A DNA stretch of 64,000 bases from Saccharophagus degradans 2-40 (GCF_000013665.1 NC_007912.1:248001-312000), one strand, 5' to 3'; shown: positions 1-10,016, counted from the stretch's first letter. Numbers and translations: made by a program. Notes: generated by a model from the letters alone, not told the origin.

Positions 1-2088
1 ACTGGTATCAATAACAGCCTCACCATTGACCCAAGTAATATTATCAAGCGAATGAAAACTAACGCGGTTAACCCATTCCTGTAAGTCTTTTTGCATTCCA
101 TCGTTCAGAGAAACCTTTGGGTTCAATAGAAAGTCGAAACAAAGGTCACGAGTGGCTGGAAAAAACGATTTTAAGCCACTTTCGGCGAGTTTAAGCAGCT
201 CCTCCTGTTGTTTTAATCTTTTGCCAAGGTAGGTATAAACCCAATGAAGGTTACGAGCTGTTGAGCGACTTGTTATTGGTGTTATTGTTCGAAGGCCGCG
301 TTCAGTGATGTTAATGATCTTTTGGGCAAGTCTCGCACTGGGGTTTTCCAAAGTTAGCTCTGCTGCTGACTGATAAAACGCATGGGTAATGCGAATCGTC
401 CCATTATCATCAATATTAATGATATTTCTCTTCTCAAGATCATCCAGCTGGGATTGATGTACTTCTGACAAGGTGTATTCCTTGTCATAGCAGGGTGGCT
501 CAAAGCCCTTAGGAGTGCCTGCACCCAAGGAAAATGTGTGACAGTCTTCTTCATATTCGGGCAATTGAACTTCATCACATAATATAAATGCCAAATCCTT
601 TTCGTCTATACCATGCATGGTAGACGATGTGATAGCTAAGGATTGTAATAGTTGTTCGTAACCATTGTTGGTCAACGCAAGGGATAGATCTTTTGCATCA
701 GTTCTAGCATGACGAGTAATATTTTCCAGAGCGTAGTTGTCATTCAATTCGTGATGGTTTATAGCTAAATAATTTAAACAACCAGGCTCTAGATCAATAT
801 CATTATTCTGTAACCCAGTGATAACAATTTTCTTTAACGATGGATCAACTGTATAGGTATCGCAAAGAGATAGCCATAAATTGACGAGAAACGTGGATGT
901 GTAATATTTACTTTGAAAAAAACTATTAGCGTGTAGCTGTACATCTTCAATTTTGTTTTGATTGGTAGTGAATAGAAGCTGATCTTGGGATTGTGCAACA
1001 ATAAGTTTTCTCTTTGACGATAGAGTAGTGGCAAGTTGTTTTAACTTTGTAAGTGCTTGTATAGGATTAGCAATTAGTTGTGTGCCACCGAACGGGTCAT
1101 CAAGAAAGGCTAAGCGCGGATGGTGGCTCATATGGTATAGAAAACGTTCTGCTTCTTCTATATCATTACAAAGTAAAACGTTATAGCCCTTGGATTGATA
1201 ATCTGTTGCGAGTTTTCTAGCTAGAAAGGTTTTTCCTGTTCTTGGTGAGCCAGATAGCAGCAGGACGTTTTCAGTAGCAAGAATCTTGTGAAAGTTGTCT
1301 TCGTCTCCACGTAACACATATTTACCAAGGAGGACTGGCGCTGGTTTCGCTTCATCAATGATGGTGCGAACCGAAGGGAAAGCATCAATTATATTTTTTG
1401 TATCTTTGGCATCTTTAACCGCCTGATAGAGTTTTAAAAGTACATTTTCATGCTGGTCTTGTGGGACATGATGTTTTTGTTGAAGGATATTACAACAAAT
1501 TGAGTTTATCGTCTGATCATCAGTACGTTCAATAACGATTAGTTTGTGTAGTATTTTGGCCAAATTCGCGGGGGTTAATCGGCCTGCCAGATCGTTACAG
1601 TGTTTTGCGCGTTCTTGCATGAGTTTTGAAGGTGTTGCACTTTGATATATTTTGGCGCTCGATAGATTATCCAAAAGTATAGACGCATTCTTATTTTGTA
1701 TCTTGCCTGACTTATGTGCTTCTAGCTTCCATCCCCAAGGGTGAGTGTAAATGGATGTTTCATCGTCACATCGGCCAGTCATTACCAGCACAACGTACAA
1801 ATGATCATTTTCGATGAGCTTTTCCAGTAGAGTATCTTTCGCGGATCTGTCTGGCATATGTGCCAAGCACTCCACAATAAAATCCATTGTGACTGGTTTA
1901 TCAGCACCTTTTACTTGTATTTCAACAATATGGTTATGTTGGTCATTTAAGTACAATACTCCATCTTCACAACCCTCACGCTCAACAAAAAATTCAGCAT
2001 TATCACAATCGTAAAAGTGCAGCATTATGGCAATGCAGGCTCTATCCTGAAAGTCGTATTTCTTCTGACCAATGATTGCTATTGTCAT
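1..2088 (-). CDS. Nuclease/STAND NTPase defence protein, Avs-like (3' end beyond window)
   Basis: One open frame runs from the ATG at 2088 to the window edge, giving 696 codons without a stop, so the C-terminus is missing here. The first ~110 residues look like a Cap4/PD-(D/E)xK nuclease: an FVERE acid patch near residue 40, then ED and the EIQVKG strand near residue 56. A P-loop NTPase follows, with Walker A GSPRTGKT near residue 280 and a Walker B-like AFLDDPFGG near residue 325. This resembles the nSTAND3 class. N-terminal nuclease plus STAND NTPase is the architecture of Avs-type antiphage sensors, whose C-terminal part recognises a phage protein. The family assignment was made by eye. 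The gene is monocistronic within the window and transcribed leftward. Confidence 0.7.
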   Translation of the reverse strand, partial: MTIAIIGQKKYDFQDRACIAIMLHFYDCDNAEFFVEREGCEDGVLYLNDQHNHIVEIQVKGADKPVTMDFIVECLAHMPDRSAKDTLLEKLIENDHLYVVLVMTGRCDDETSIYTHPWGWKLEAHKSGKIQNKNASILLDNLSSAKIYQSATPSKLMQERAKHCNDLAGRLTPANLAKILHKLIVIERTDDQTINSICCNILQQKHHVPQDQHENVLLKLYQAVKDAKDTKNIIDAFPSVRTIIDEAKPAPVLLGKYVLRGDEDNFHKILATENVLLLSGSPRTGKTFLARKLATDYQSKGYNVLLCNDIEEAERFLYHMSHHPRLAFLDDPFGGTQLIANPIQALTKLKQLATTLSSKRKLIVAQSQDQLLFTTNQNKIEDVQLHANSFFQSKYYTSTFLVNLWLSLCDTYTVDPSLKKIVITGLQNNDIDLEPGCLNYLAINHHELNDNYALENITRHARTDAKDLSLALTNNGYEQLLQSLAITSSTMHGIDEKDLAFILCDEVQLPEYEEDCHTFSLGAGTPKGFEPPCYDKEYTLSEVHQSQLDDLEKRNIINIDDNGTIRITHAFYQSAAELTLENPSARLAQKIINITERGLRTITPITSRSTARNLHWVYTYLGKRLKQQEELLKLAESGLKSFFPATRDLCFDFLLNPKVSLNDGMQKDLQEWVNRVSFHSLDNITWVNGEAVIDTS

Positions 2089-2514
2089 TTAGCGTCCAGT
2101 TATCCGTGCTGTTCATGGAGCTATAGAGGATAATGCTTACCTGTTGGAAATACTAGAAAGTATCTCGATACTAGGCCGAAAACCATGCTGATTAGGTAAT
2201 GAACAGCATCGAAAATACCCCAGGTTCCAGCTATTTGTATAAAAGGGTTCTTAATGCTGCTTTAGCTTCATAGTCGTATTCCAATGATACAAGCCAGAAA
2301 GACTGCTTTGCAGATAGTTGTACGATCTGGCCTGAATTAGTTTTCAATAGTGTCTGGTTGTTTACGCCTTTTTATCGAATTACATATTCTAATGATCGAT
2401 CGGTTCTAATTATATGTATAAAGTGACGCATGAGGTTGTCTAGCTTATGATTGTTGTTATCCGCAAACGGTAGGTTCAACTTTTATTGCTTCGCTTGTTT
2501 GCAACGTTGAGAAA
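2089..2514. other. Intergenic region with a possible gene remnant
   Basis: No full gene is seen between the STAND gene and the helicase gene. On the minus strand an open stretch of about 47 codons ends at the stop at 2231-2233. It has no good start and looks like the C-terminal scrap of a lost gene. AT-rich sequence around 2385-2420 could hold the promoter of the STAND gene, but no clear -35/-10 pair was identified. Confidence 0.3.
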
Positions 2515-4359
2515 TTAATTTTCGCAACCAGGTCCAGCCAATTTATTAACACCAACACTTGTTAAGATTTCTTCAATCCAGGTAACGGGATTCCCTGTTT
2601 GAGAGCAAGAAGTGAAAAAAGTACTTTGCTTGGCTCGCGTAAACGCCACAAAAAATGATCGCAATTCTTCTGGGTTATCAGGTGTCAGACTCCACCATGT
2701 CTTAGCATCAAGCCCAAAAAATATGATGGTCTGAAACTCTAGCCCTTTACTTTTGTGTATGGTCATCAGCGGAACTTGATCGACACCTTGAAATCTATCA
2801 AGCGCTTCCAGCCAGGATGACGAGCAATCCGCGCACTCTTCAAGCAAGCTAACAATGCCATTGAGTACCCTGTTGTAATCTCTGTCTTGCTTATACTCAG
2901 AAATAGAACTTCTTATCGCGTCTTCAGTTAAAAAAGCGAGAATCGATGAGATGGTAGGGTTAATTCGACCTTTATGAAAATTACCGTTGCTAAGGTCTTG
3001 CCTTAATAATCTTGAAAAATATTGTAGCCGATCTTGCTGCTGGCTATGTGCTCTTTCATCTACGAAATCAACACCTTCCAAAGCACAAAGGCTTATGAGT
3101 GCTCTATTCCAATTTTCCGGACTCCTTTCTAGTACACCGAGATATAAAAAAGGCAAAATAATTGTGGTTAGCTTTTCTGTCAAGATATCTTGGATTGCGA
3201 TTCCGTCCACTATCCGTGCAACATTTCTGATGGAGATACCTTTATTTAACAAGTGTGGTGCAATTTCAACCTCCAATTTGTCTGCGTGTGTTCTTACGAG
3301 TATTGCTAATTCATGAGCTTTGGTCCCTGAGTTGATTTGTTCAGATATCCAATTTGAAACACCTTGAATTTCATCATTGCGGTCGGAATACCCCCATATC
3401 GCCGCTACGTCCCCTTTCATATTTTTCGTATTCTTTGCCTCGGGCTGAGTCAAACCCGGGGTAATCATCTGTGCGATGGCATGTTGCATTGACACCAATT
3501 CAGGATGTGATCTCCAGTTAGAAACGAGGTCGAAATTCTTCGCTCCAAAGTCTTGATTAAATACATTAAAAGCTTCTGGTAGTGCTCCCGCCCACCCCAT
3601 AATTTGCTGTTTATCATCACCGACCGCTGTAATTAGGCTATTACTTTCTAGAAAAATAAATTTTAAAAGTTCATATTGCGGCGATGTTGTATCTTGAAAT
3701 TCGTCTAAGAAGACAAATGGGTAAGTGGATCGTAAGGCATGTTTAATATTTGGGTTTGAGCGTATAAGGTATTCAATCAAACGGTTTATCATTTGAAAAG
3801 ACAATGCCACTTCGTCAGATGTCAGACGACACTGCCAATATGATTTAAGGGCCAGATAATTGTGTTGACCCGCCGGAAGAGGCAGGTTAGCGATGTCTTT
3901 CTGAAGCTGGTAGACATTTACGCCGCGTATTTTTTGGTTATTCAAGAACTCTTGAAACGTTCCTTTATTTGGAAAGTATATGTTGTAATCGGGTGGTGGT
4001 GCGTAAGGCTCAGGTATCGCCAGACGAAAGCGATCCAAAAGGAACTTAGTAAATCCATCGTAAGTAAAGGATTCAAATCGCCTTGATTGTTCTGGAGCAC
4101 AGCGCAGGTTGACACGTTCTTTTAAAACACGTGCTGCATCATTTTTAAAGCTAATGGCGAGAATTCTATTAGGGTCCGAGCAAATACCCGTTTGCAAAAG
4201 ATAAGCAGCCTTCTGAGCAAGAAATTCCGTTTTACCCGCGCCAGCTCCTGCCAAAACGGCTGCATGTTGCTTGTTTTCTCTTAACCCCTCCCACGCATTG
4301 GGCTCAAGATCATCGACCCCTTGAGGCTTCCATTCACAGGGGTTGATTCTGGTGACCAT
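2515..4359 (-). CDS. UvrD/Rep-like superfamily 1 helicase (GajB-like)
   Basis: 614 residues from the ATG at 4359. A GTG two codons upstream (4365) is less well placed relative to the GGGAAG ribosome site. SF1A helicase motifs are complete: motif I AGAGAGKTEFL near residue 37, motif Ia AISFKNDAA, motif II FLDEFQDTT, motif III AVGDDKQQIMGW, motif IV NWRSHPEL, motif V MTIHKSKGLEFQ and motif VI VAFTRAK. It overlaps the end of the upstream OLD gene by 26 bp, so the two are translationally coupled. An OLD nuclease followed by a UvrD-like helicase is the Gabija (GajA-GajB) arrangement. This helicase is longer than the roughly 500-residue GajB known to me, so it may be a divergent relative. It is the last gene of the six-gene operon. 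Confidence 0.85.
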   Translation of the reverse strand: MVTRINPCEWKPQGVDDLEPNAWEGLRENKQHAAVLAGAGAGKTEFLAQKAAYLLQTGICSDPNRILAISFKNDAARVLKERVNLRCAPEQSRRFESFTYDGFTKFLLDRFRLAIPEPYAPPPDYNIYFPNKGTFQEFLNNQKIRGVNVYQLQKDIANLPLPAGQHNYLALKSYWQCRLTSDEVALSFQMINRLIEYLIRSNPNIKHALRSTYPFVFLDEFQDTTSPQYELLKFIFLESNSLITAVGDDKQQIMGWAGALPEAFNVFNQDFGAKNFDLVSNWRSHPELVSMQHAIAQMITPGLTQPEAKNTKNMKGDVAAIWGYSDRNDEIQGVSNWISEQINSGTKAHELAILVRTHADKLEVEIAPHLLNKGISIRNVARIVDGIAIQDILTEKLTTIILPFLYLGVLERSPENWNRALISLCALEGVDFVDERAHSQQQDRLQYFSRLLRQDLSNGNFHKGRINPTISSILAFLTEDAIRSSISEYKQDRDYNRVLNGIVSLLEECADCSSSWLEALDRFQGVDQVPLMTIHKSKGLEFQTIIFFGLDAKTWWSLTPDNPEELRSFFVAFTRAKQSTFFTSCSQTGNPVTWIEEILTSVGVNKLAGPGCEN

Positions 4360-6334
4360 TTTCACTTCCCATCACAATATTTATTACTTTGGATACCAAG
4401 GCTTTAAGCTCCCTTGGTGCATCTCTAGAAAGTCTCTCTTTGCTAAGTTTGGAAAGTGCTTTTATATGAGTTTCTGGCTTACTTTTATTATTTAAAAAGA
4501 GGTATGGATACCACCTGAAGGTGTCGTCGTATTGGTCTTCGTACAAACTGCTGTCACCGTCTGTTTTTAGCGTTGCGATTTTCGCATTTTCAATTGACTC
4601 TGGGGTGTTCCTTGGTCCGCGCCCGCCCGGGTTTGGAATCTTGTACTCTTCAGGAAACGAGAGAAGCATTGCAAAATCAATATCCAGTGGATCAGAAAAA
4701 TAAACACCTTCAGCCTCAAATACATTGAGCCAATCGTTATCATCAAAGTCATACCAAATATCTGCATCTTCCAGAGTATCAATTTTATCAGGATCAAGTA
4801 ATCTATCTTCGACGACAGAATTACTGTTCCAATCGATGCCCATTTCATCAAGCCGATCGGCGGTCCCTTGAACTAATTTTGCACCGCCATGAGACCGTCC
4901 GGCATCCAGATCAAGTAGAGTAACGAAGGGGATCTTTAAATCGCTTAGTAGTTTCCAAAAATGAACACAGTAGCGTCCTCCTAATGGAACTACGGGTACA
5001 AAGGAAGGATCCAGTGGGAATCCCATAGCCTCAGCTAGGCGAGGAATAACGATTTCTTCTGAAGCACCCTCACCGAGTATGACGCACCGAGCAAAATAAA
5101 TTTCTGGATAGGCCTTGACTGCCAGTCGAATAAATTTTGATGCTTCTTCATCGTCTTCCGGTAGAAGTATTTTTTGCACAGATGAAGTACGATTGCTTCT
5201 ATCAAGTCGAAAATAGCGAACATTTTCGGGCTCCAATCTCGAAATAATTGAAGCAGAGTGACTCGAAATCAATACCTGAGCGGCGTCAAGACTGCCGATT
5301 TCCAATGCTTGCTCGATAATCCGACTTAGAAAAAATGGAGATAACGAATTTTCCGGTTCCTCAATTGCGAGAAGTGTTAAACATACTCTCCTCATCTTGT
5401 CATGATCGAAGGGGCTGTCTTCGTAATTCATTTCTATAGCTGCCAGCTCTGCTTCGAGTGTGGCGGCGGTCAGTGCGATGTGAAACAAGGATTTTTGCCC
5501 ATCACTTAGATCAGCCAGATCTCGCTCTTGACCAAATTCGTTTGGGAAAAATGTAAACCCTGCGTTTTGGATTATACGTTCGAACCGACTGTCGATTAAT
5601 TTCAATCGTGGATCAGTGTCAGTATCCGCGTCGTGAACTTGCTTCCAGCGGGAAGATAATTTTTCGAGCAATAATTTTGCGGGGGCCTCATTGGCATAAC
5701 TAGCTTGAATATTTTTAGAAAGTGCTTCGACGTGATTGCGAAACTCATCAGACCATTTGGCCGCTTGCCAAAACCGACTCTTTATAAGGTTGGTCACCTG
5801 TTCGCTGATATTTCTATGCGCAGGAATATAAATTAGCTGAATTCTGCTTCTTTCCGAAGCCTGCACCCTCGTGCAATCCTTTTCCCAGTCAAAATTGTTT
5901 GTAAGTCTAGGGGCCCATCGAATGTCTTCCTCTACTGAACCCAAAGGCGTTCCGTCATCGATCCATTTTGCCTTCAATATTATACGTGCTTTAAGGTCTC
6001 CGCCGGGCGTCTCCACGGCCATTTGCTGGAAAAACTCAGGTATTGTGTCAGCCCCGTCAGGCTCATCATGCCCAGGGAATGAGAGTATTACGTCGATAGA
6101 TAAGGTGCTTCCACTCGCAAGTTCGTCTTTATCATGCTCGATGTGAAAATCTGTTTTTCGCACTTGTCGCTGCTTACTTGTAACACCAAATAACCTAGAG
6201 AGTGCTTGAATTGCCGCTGTCTTTCCTGAACCATTAGAGCCAATAAAAACGGTAGAATTATCCTGAAGCGTAAAAGTTGTAGTCTCCCGGCCAAAACAAC
6301 GGAAATTGGTGATAGATATTTGCTCTACTTTCAT
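4334..6334 (-). CDS. OLD-family ATPase with TOPRIM nuclease domain (GajA-like)
   Basis: 666 residues. The N-terminal ABC/RecF-like ATPase has Walker A GSNGSGKT (residues 32-39), a signature-like LSDGQKS near residue 273, Walker B LLAIEEPENS near residue 318 and a switch motif SSHSASI. The C-terminal TOPRIM domain shows VILGEGASEE (catalytic Glu, near residue 420) and TLLDLDAG near residue 472. OLD proteins are ATP-gated, metal-dependent DNA nickases/nucleases. With the overlapping helicase gene this forms a Gabija-like pair. The xseB-like gene lies 35 bp upstream. Other OLD contexts (retron effectors, PARIS AriA) are less likely because no reverse transcriptase or AriB partner is adjacent. 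Confidence 0.85.
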   Translation of the reverse strand: MKVEQISITNFRCFGRETTTFTLQDNSTVFIGSNGSGKTAAIQALSRLFGVTSKQRQVRKTDFHIEHDKDELASGSTLSIDVILSFPGHDEPDGADTIPEFFQQMAVETPGGDLKARIILKAKWIDDGTPLGSVEEDIRWAPRLTNNFDWEKDCTRVQASERSRIQLIYIPAHRNISEQVTNLIKSRFWQAAKWSDEFRNHVEALSKNIQASYANEAPAKLLLEKLSSRWKQVHDADTDTDPRLKLIDSRFERIIQNAGFTFFPNEFGQERDLADLSDGQKSLFHIALTAATLEAELAAIEMNYEDSPFDHDKMRRVCLTLLAIEEPENSLSPFFLSRIIEQALEIGSLDAAQVLISSHSASIISRLEPENVRYFRLDRSNRTSSVQKILLPEDDEEASKFIRLAVKAYPEIYFARCVILGEGASEEIVIPRLAEAMGFPLDPSFVPVVPLGGRYCVHFWKLLSDLKIPFVTLLDLDAGRSHGGAKLVQGTADRLDEMGIDWNSNSVVEDRLLDPDKIDTLEDADIWYDFDDNDWLNVFEAEGVYFSDPLDIDFAMLLSFPEEYKIPNPGGRGPRNTPESIENAKIATLKTDGDSSLYEDQYDDTFRWYPYLFLNNKSKPETHIKALSKLSKERLSRDAPRELKALVSKVINIVMGSENGHQNQPL

Positions 6335-6369
6335 TGCCTTAAATCCTCTTGGGCACGAGACTTTTAATT

Positions 6370-6585
6370 CTAGTTTTGGTTTTCGGGTTCGCCTTTTCGC
6401 TCCACTTCTTTTAGCATTTGCTCAACCTGATTGATTCGTTCCATGCATTTTTTATAGGCTTCCGTGCCTTGTTGTACCAATGGGATAATAGCGTCAACGT
6501 CTGGAGTCTCCTGGTTTGAAAGCGTATCCGCGGCCTCTTTTAATTTGTAATAATTTTCCATGTACTCTGATGTTTCATTGCTCAT
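6370..6585 (-). CDS. Exonuclease VII small subunit-like protein
   Basis: 71 residues, all helical in character, with the XseB pattern: [10 protein letters not shown], an acidic loop, then a second helix with the (V/L)(Q/E)xGxxxxKxCxxRxxxxE pattern ([20 protein letters not shown]). In exonuclease VII several XseB subunits wrap the coiled coil of XseA. The ATG at 6585 lies inside the end of the xseA-like gene (11-bp overlap), the usual coupling of xseA and xseB. This is not the housekeeping xseB, which normally lies next to ispA/dxs. It is an island-borne paralogue in the defence operon. Confidence 0.7.
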   Translation of the reverse strand: MSNETSEYMENYYKLKEAADTLSNQETPDVDAIIPLVQQGTEAYKKCMERINQVEQMLKEVERKGEPENQN

Positions 6586-8242
6586 GATTGTCCTCCAATA
6601 TATGGGCTTCTACGAAGCCATCTTTTAATCTTAAACTTACATTTTTTTGCTTTAGAACATCCTTTTTAGTGGTCAATACCTTTTTTTCATTCGACATTAT
6701 CAACGCGAAGCCCTTCGCTAGAATTTTACTTGGATCCAGTAGTAGCACTCGTTCCACCAAGATCTTAATGTCACTTTTTATTGCAGTGAGTGATTGGGCA
6801 GCATTTACTCTCAGCGATTTACTTTCATTTTCTATGGCATTCCGCTGTTGCCCCAAATAGTACTTTGTTGCTTTTAGAGATTCTTCATATTTATAAAGCA
6901 CACTGGATTTAGCTTGGTGAGCCGAATTTGATGCTCCTTGCCTCATTTGAATATTGTAATGTTGGACTGACGATTTTGCCGTTGAAGTTGAGTGATGTGC
7001 TCGCCGTATAACATCAATCTTAAGTTGCTGGATATGTGAACCAATGCTTCGTATGTTAACCTTGGTATCATTTATTGCAGATCTAAAAGATTCGCTTACA
7101 AGCTCTTTGGCTTGTTGGATGCTACGTCCAGAAAATAGTTTAATGTTGATGTAATTTTCTTCGTTTTGTCTCTTTGCGTTTTGAATCAGTAAGTTCGGAA
7201 CATGTGTGAGGCTGGTATTATGTTCGGTAACTTGCCGCCTTGCAGACTCGAGTTTCTTATGTGATAAAAGGGAAATGTTTGCTCTATAATCCCTTAGCTC
7301 TTGCTTTGCAAATGATGAGATAGACTGCGAGGACCTCACGAGTAATTCGTAGTTAAATTTTGCATCCCTTGCATTTTTAACAATGGCTTCTTGAATAAAG
7401 CTGGCTACGAGAGAAGGAGTGGCAAGGCGGCAATTGGCAACCTCATCCAGTATGGTTGAGTCCCGCTCATGTCCAATCCCAACGAGCACAGGAATCGGAG
7501 ATCGGCATATACATCGAGCGATTTTAATTTCGTTGAGTTGATAGAGCCCAGCTTTGTCTCCACCTCCCCGCACAATGGCTAATGCGTCGTATTGGTTTCC
7601 ATTTTCTATATCGACAACGACTTGTGAAATTGCTGAAACAATACTAGCCACAGCATTTGCACCTTGAAATAGAGAAGGGTAATAATTAAATTTACATAGA
7701 TTATATTTTTCCAGTCGATCAGCGATTGTTTTAAAGTCGCCTAATCCGGCTGCAGATTCTGGCGATACCACCGCGACGCGACAAAAATCTTTGGGCTTGT
7801 CCAAATATCTATTGCGGTTAATCTCGTTCAGCGAAGTTAGGCGCTCTCTAATCGCTTGGAGCTTGGCCTCCATGTCGCCTAACGTAAATTTAGGATCGAT
7901 ATTCTCTACGACCAGAGAAAGACCAAATTCAGGATGAAACTGCACCCGGCATTGAAAAAGAATTTTTAGACCGGCTTTCAAGCTGGAGCCAGTTGATTGC
8001 TCAAAAGAAGATACAATGTTGATATTGGATGACCAGATCCAAGCGCGAGCTTTAGCTCCCTGCGATCCATCGTAGGATGCTAGCTCTAAAGATAAATGAT
8101 TACCTTTCGATGTGTCGGCTTTGAGTATTTCTGCGCGAACCCAATAGCTTCCTGGCAATTGCGTTTTGAGTGCGGTCCCAATCCGATTTAGGAAAACATC
8201 AAGTCCTTCACCTTGTTCGGTTCCTTGTTCGCTGCCTGCCAT
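6575..8242 (-). CDS. Exonuclease VII large subunit-like protein
   Basis: 555 residues with the XseA domain order. An N-terminal OB-fold (about residues 10-120) is followed by the catalytic region with [13 protein letters not shown], the [11 protein letters not shown] motif and [18 protein letters not shown] near residues 253-275. A long helical arm (about 290-500) follows, and a C-terminal domain carries the typical ILAKGFALI start. Exonuclease VII degrades single-stranded DNA from both ends. The canonical GIGHExDxTIxDxVAxxRxxTPS signature is essentially intact, so activity is likely. The arm is somewhat divergent. It starts 6 bp after the upstream 110-residue gene and overlaps the xseB-like gene. 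Pairing with OLD and UvrD-like partners is unusual. Confidence 0.85.
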   Translation of the reverse strand: MAGSEQGTEQGEGLDVFLNRIGTALKTQLPGSYWVRAEILKADTSKGNHLSLELASYDGSQGAKARAWIWSSNINIVSSFEQSTGSSLKAGLKILFQCRVQFHPEFGLSLVVENIDPKFTLGDMEAKLQAIRERLTSLNEINRNRYLDKPKDFCRVAVVSPESAAGLGDFKTIADRLEKYNLCKFNYYPSLFQGANAVASIVSAISQVVVDIENGNQYDALAIVRGGGDKAGLYQLNEIKIARCICRSPIPVLVGIGHERDSTILDEVANCRLATPSLVASFIQEAIVKNARDAKFNYELLVRSSQSISSFAKQELRDYRANISLLSHKKLESARRQVTEHNTSLTHVPNLLIQNAKRQNEENYINIKLFSGRSIQQAKELVSESFRSAINDTKVNIRSIGSHIQQLKIDVIRRAHHSTSTAKSSVQHYNIQMRQGASNSAHQAKSSVLYKYEESLKATKYYLGQQRNAIENESKSLRVNAAQSLTAIKSDIKILVERVLLLDPSKILAKGFALIMSNEKKVLTTKKDVLKQKNVSLRLKDGFVEAHILEDNHEQ

Positions 8243-8248
8243 GCTTTA

Positions 8249-8581
8249 TTACCATTCGGATGGATTTTCGTAGGCTTGTCGAACCAGGTCATCAAAACCG
8301 TCGTCATCTAAGTCGTCAGGGTTTCCAAACGGATAACCTGAGTCGTGTATCAGGCCGGTAATTGAACTTAAATCGATTTCTGGATATGCCATTTTCAAAA
8401 GGGAAAAAATAATAGATGAGTCGAGGCTATTTTCCCCAACGTGAGCAATGAATGTATGTAGTGCCCTGGAAGGGCTGGCCCCGGATTCAATCTCCCGAGT
8501 AAATACTTGCAGTTCATCGTCGGTATATTTATTGATAAGTGCAGGCTCTATAGTGTACAAATCAGGCTTGTCTTTGCTCAT
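8249..8581 (-). CDS. Unknown 110-residue acidic protein in the exonuclease VII/OLD operon
   Basis: Unrecognised, acidic, with no membrane segment. The C-terminal part has a run of Asp (NPDDLDDDGFDDL), and the middle could be helical. Its ATG overlaps the stop of the 224-residue gene in an ATGA junction (8578-8581), and its stop lies 6 bp before the xseA-like start. It is therefore certainly part of the operon. No catalytic motif is visible. An adaptor, inhibitor or antitoxin-like role would be guesswork. Confidence 0.65.
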   Translation of the reverse strand: MSKDKPDLYTIEPALINKYTDDELQVFTREIESGASPSRALHTFIAHVGENSLDSSIIFSLLKMAYPEIDLSSITGLIHDSGYPFGNPDDLDDDGFDDLVRQAYENPSEW

Positions 8582-9252
8582 AGTAAAGCGTCCTCTTTGT
8601 TTTTAAACCAATGAACCTTGGCGCCTAGCCATGCACCTTTTTTTACTCCGGTATCAAGTGCCTCGACATGGTGATATCCGAGTGACTCCATCATTCCTTT
8701 TGACCAATCTTTTTCAATCTTAGAGGGTGACATACCAGCTCGAATACCTACCTGCAGGCGCAGAAGATTGTCATTGATGTAGGTGTTGACGATATTTTTA
8801 ACTCCGTAGCGCTGCTCCATCCTTTGGATCATTTTCTTGAGTTCATGATGGGCATAGAAACCACTTACGTAGACCCGTTTGCTTGGATCTGTCGGATGAT
8901 TTGCGTAGGAGCGGATGTCCCAGTGGATGAAAGGCCAGCGACCTACTCTATGAGAGGGCTCATAATAGCCTCGCAAGTAAGCGGCGCGTGTACCTTGAAA
9001 TTCCACCACATATTGGTCGCCAATAAACCCATTGCGGGTTCTTTCGGCGTTAATGACTAAGCGATCTTGCTTTACCTGGATCGCTGAAAATGAAACTTTA
9101 AACCAGTTCCCGTCGATGGGTATCTCTATCGGAGTCGTGTCGTCCTTGCTTTGGATGTGCTCCTCTAACGGAGATGCCAGATCACCTAATACCCCTTGCT
9201 TGTCTTTCTTCAGAAGCTCTAACTTCTTCTTAAAAAAATCGTTATTCGCCAT
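8578..9252 (-). CDS. Unknown 224-residue protein, first gene of the exonuclease VII/OLD/helicase operon
   Basis: Family not recognised. The N-terminus is charged and helical (FFKKKLELLKKDK), followed by a beta-rich middle with several Tyr/Trp/Arg (GRWPFIHWD) and a helical end. No signal peptide or membrane segment. It is the promoter-proximal gene, and its ATG follows a GAGGGAG ribosome site with unusually short spacing. The first 44 codons and the upstream region are duplicated at 10801-10932. The gene may be a sensor or DNA-binding component, but nothing in the sequence proves this. Confidence 0.65.
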   Translation of the reverse strand: MANNDFFKKKLELLKKDKQGVLGDLASPLEEHIQSKDDTTPIEIPIDGNWFKVSFSAIQVKQDRLVINAERTRNGFIGDQYVVEFQGTRAAYLRGYYEPSHRVGRWPFIHWDIRSYANHPTDPSKRVYVSGFYAHHELKKMIQRMEQRYGVKNIVNTYINDNLLRLQVGIRAGMSPSKIEKDWSKGMMESLGYHHVEALDTGVKKGAWLGAKVHWFKNKEDALL

Positions 9253-9389
9253 ACTCCCTCGCTCTTATTGTCGCAGAAATATCTCTTTAGGCGTATAGAT
9301 TATCTTCTGGTGCCTTTGACGGTTTAACCTGAATCCTACCATGATCTGCGGGGTGAATCGGTATTTTGCAGGTGGCTTTACCTAAGCAA

Positions 9390-10016
9390 TCAAATCGAAT
9401 CTATGGCCTCATGAAACACTTGTGCCCACTTGGCGAGGGACGGTTCTTCGAGCAGTGTGGAGAGGCCGATACGGGTCTCACTTTCAGAATGACCAAGCAG
9501 CTTGAATGCACGCACCAAATTCTCCGGATTTGTCGTATTTGGGTTGAGGGCCTGTAACGCACGAAAAAGGCGCCCGAGCGGGATGTCGTGCCACAGGAGT
9601 TTAGATGGAGGAACGTGTCGGGTAGACACGGAGGCATTCCCGATCTTAAAGGTTTTGTTGGGGCCATTTGTCCATAACTGAGTATGCACGGGCATTTGTG
9701 TTTGGAACCGTAGTCGATAAAGTTCCTCAACGTCTGTAGTTGTCAGAATGTAGCCTTTTTCTTGTGCCCAGGCGTTAGCCAACGCCGCTGGTTCACAGGT
9801 CACCGTGATGTTAGGCAGGGATGCTATCGATTTTGGGCGAACGTAAAAGCCGGTCATCACCCGCGTTATGGTGCCTGCCTGGCAAAAGTGCTTGAGCCAT
9901 CTCTGAGCAGCGGAACCGGACCCATACCCCTTCAGCTTTCGATATGCGATGGGTTGGCCAGGTTCGAACTCCAGAATTCGGCGTAATATCTTATCTCTTA
10001 CCGGTTGGCGACTCAT
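9390..10016 (-). CDS. AbiEi-like (DUF6088-type) regulator/antitoxin, copy 1
   Basis: 208 residues with an N-terminal winged-helix region (residues 1-55: KILRRILEFEPGQPIAYRKL, then a GTITRVMTGFYVRPK wing). The C-terminal domain is like that of AbiEi-type proteins (ALANAWAQEKGY, TQMPVHTQLWTNGP). AbiEi proteins are antitoxins of type IV systems and autorepressors that bind inverted repeats in their promoters. No AbiEii nucleotidyltransferase lies beside it, so it is an orphan or serves the adjacent operon, whose first gene starts 138 bp downstream on the same strand. AGGAG precedes the ATG by 8 nt. A near-identical copy lies at 11070-11696. Confidence 0.65.
   Translation of the reverse strand: MSRQPVRDKILRRILEFEPGQPIAYRKLKGYGSGSAAQRWLKHFCQAGTITRVMTGFYVRPKSIASLPNITVTCEPAALANAWAQEKGYILTTTDVEELYRLRFQTQMPVHTQLWTNGPNKTFKIGNASVSTRHVPPSKLLWHDIPLGRLFRALQALNPNTTNPENLVRAFKLLGHSESETRIGLSTLLEEPSLAKWAQVFHEAIDSI

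Noticed and set aside
2515-6334. Calling the OLD/UvrD pair plain Gabija
   Set aside because: The added exonuclease VII genes, two unknown genes and the longer helicase make a plain Gabija label too strong.
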